Origin: an uncultured Ruminococcus sp.
GTDB lineage: Bacteria; Bacillota; Clostridia; Oscillospirales; Ruminococcaceae
Length of the DNA: 32,545 bases
NCBI GenBank assembly: GCA_900752785.1
Contig: CAADWP010000009.1
Span: 1 to 32,545, forward strand
Direction: 5' to 3'
The translations under genes were made by a program, and so were the position numbers. The first letter of the stretch is position 1. The number at the start of each line of letters is the position of its first letter. The notes beneath the pieces are model-generated. The model saw only the letters and a list, made by a program, of their open reading frames with translations. It ran no database searches and was not told where the DNA came from. This document shows, one piece after another, positions 32,025 through 32,545 of this stretch.

Positions 32025-32025
32025 T

Positions 32026-32083
32026 CACAGCTTGCTGTGTTGACATATATCATTAGAATATCTGAACTGTGCATAAAGCACAG
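32026..32083 (+). promoter_or_regulatory. Two hairpins with interchangeable arms in the infB leader
   Basis: CACAG-CTTG-CTGTG (32026-32039) and CTGTGC-ATAAA-GCACAG (32067-32083) are each self-complementary, and the arms of one could pair with the arms of the other. They fill the ylxQ-infB gap upstream of the infB site GGAGG (32093-32097). Neither has a T-run, so termination is unlikely. The stems are short. Confidence 0.4.
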
Positions 32084-32108
32084 AATTGCAATGGAGGTAA
32101 TACAGCCT

Positions 32109-32545
32109 ATGGCAAAAAAAATAAAGTTAAGCGACGCTGCGAAGGATCTTAATATACCTTCACAGGAAATAATTGATTATTTCGCCGAAAAGGGAGATAC
32201 AAAGAAAAAGGCTTCTACGGGGCTTACCGAAGAAGAAATGGATCTTATTCTCGAGCATTATACAAAGCTTCATGAAGTAAGTTCTTTTGAGGAATATTTC
32301 GCATCAAGAAACGATCCGAAGCCTGTAAAAAAAGAAGCTCCCAAGGATGAGAAACCCGTAAAAAAAGAAGCTTCGGTTAAGAGTGATAAAGGCTTAGCAG
32401 CTCAGTCAAAGAAGCATGAAAAGAAAGCTTCCGAAAAAGTTCCGGCAGCCGCTGTTCCCATAAAGAAGCAGGAAGTTAAGCCAACTGAAAAAGCAGTGTC
32501 CCCTGCTGTCATTGAAAAAAAGCAGGAGACTAAGCCTGCCGAAAA
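32109..32545 (+). CDS. infB: Translation initiation factor IF-2, N-terminal part (3' end outside window)
   Basis: IF-2 is the GTPase that delivers fMet-tRNA to the 30S subunit. Only the first 145 codons are present, open to the window end. Residues 1-55 form an IF2-N domain (MAKKIKLSDAAKDLNIPSQE, then IIDYFAEKGDTKKKASTGL). From about residue 75 the sequence becomes a Lys/Glu/Ala/Pro-rich disordered linker with recurring KKEA and KPVKKEA motifs, as is typical upstream of the G domain. ATG 32109 follows GGAGG at 32093-32097. Confidence 0.95.
   Translation, partial: MAKKIKLSDAAKDLNIPSQEIIDYFAEKGDTKKKASTGLTEEEMDLILEHYTKLHEVSSFEEYFASRNDPKPVKKEAPKDEKPVKKEASVKSDKGLAAQSKKHEKKASEKVPAAAVPIKKQEVKPTEKAVSPAVIEKKQETKPAE

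Noticed and set aside
32040..32045. TTGACA in the ylxQ-infB gap as an infB promoter
   Set aside because: The sequence 16-18 bp downstream (around 32062-32069) does not resemble TATAAT; TAGAAT at 32054 is only 8 bp away.

Overview
The window looks like a chromosomal segment from a clostridial Firmicute, most likely a Ruminococcus-like Oscillospiraceae member (inference from gene content, not a database match). Supporting signs are strong GGAGG-type ribosome binding sites with many GTG/TTG starts, zinc-type S14 and L36, a clostridial-type S4 lacking the usual zinc-knuckle N-terminus, RemA, a PASTA-domain Ser/Thr kinase with its PP2C partner, and the rimP-nusA-ylxR-ylxQ-infB order. Nearly every gene is recognisable housekeeping, and no tRNA, rRNA, CRISPR array, prophage or transposase gene was seen.

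Layout. (1) 1-11640, + strand: the S10-spc-alpha ribosomal supercluster from the end of rpsC to rplQ. It includes secY, adk, map, a KOW-domain protein, infA and rpoA, is tightly packed, and is closed by a clear intrinsic terminator at 11607-11640. (2) 11741-25346, + strand: an extended -10 promoter drives yicC-remA-gmk-rpoZ-priA-def-fmt-Zn protease-rsmB-rlmN-PP2C-PASTA kinase-rsgA-thiN, closed by a perfect 13-bp stem terminator. This is the Bacillus yloC-to-thiN region with coaBC and rpe missing and a YugP-type membrane protease added. (3) 25376-29274, - strand: chorismate synthase, an unknown membrane-anchored protein, a class I DAHP synthase and an AraC-family regulator, read from a perfect-consensus promoter. 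This is the accessory-looking part of the window. (4) 29377 to the end, + strand: rimP, nusA, ylxR, ylxQ and the start of infB, with a second extended -10 promoter. The rimP-nusA gap is filled by a 160-bp MITE-like element with 15-bp perfect terminal inverted repeats and a TAA duplication.

The genes form a growth-linked set: ribosome and RNA polymerase subunits, protein export and N-terminal processing (SecY, Def, Fmt, Map), rRNA modification and ribosome assembly (RsmB, RlmN, RsgA, RimP), nucleotide supply (Adk, Gmk), replication restart (PriA) and cell-wall-sensing phosphorylation (PASTA kinase/PP2C). The most interesting non-housekeeping signals are the MITE inside the nusA operon, the promoter and leader architecture at 29240-29460, and the aroC-unknown-DAHP synthase-AraC cassette.
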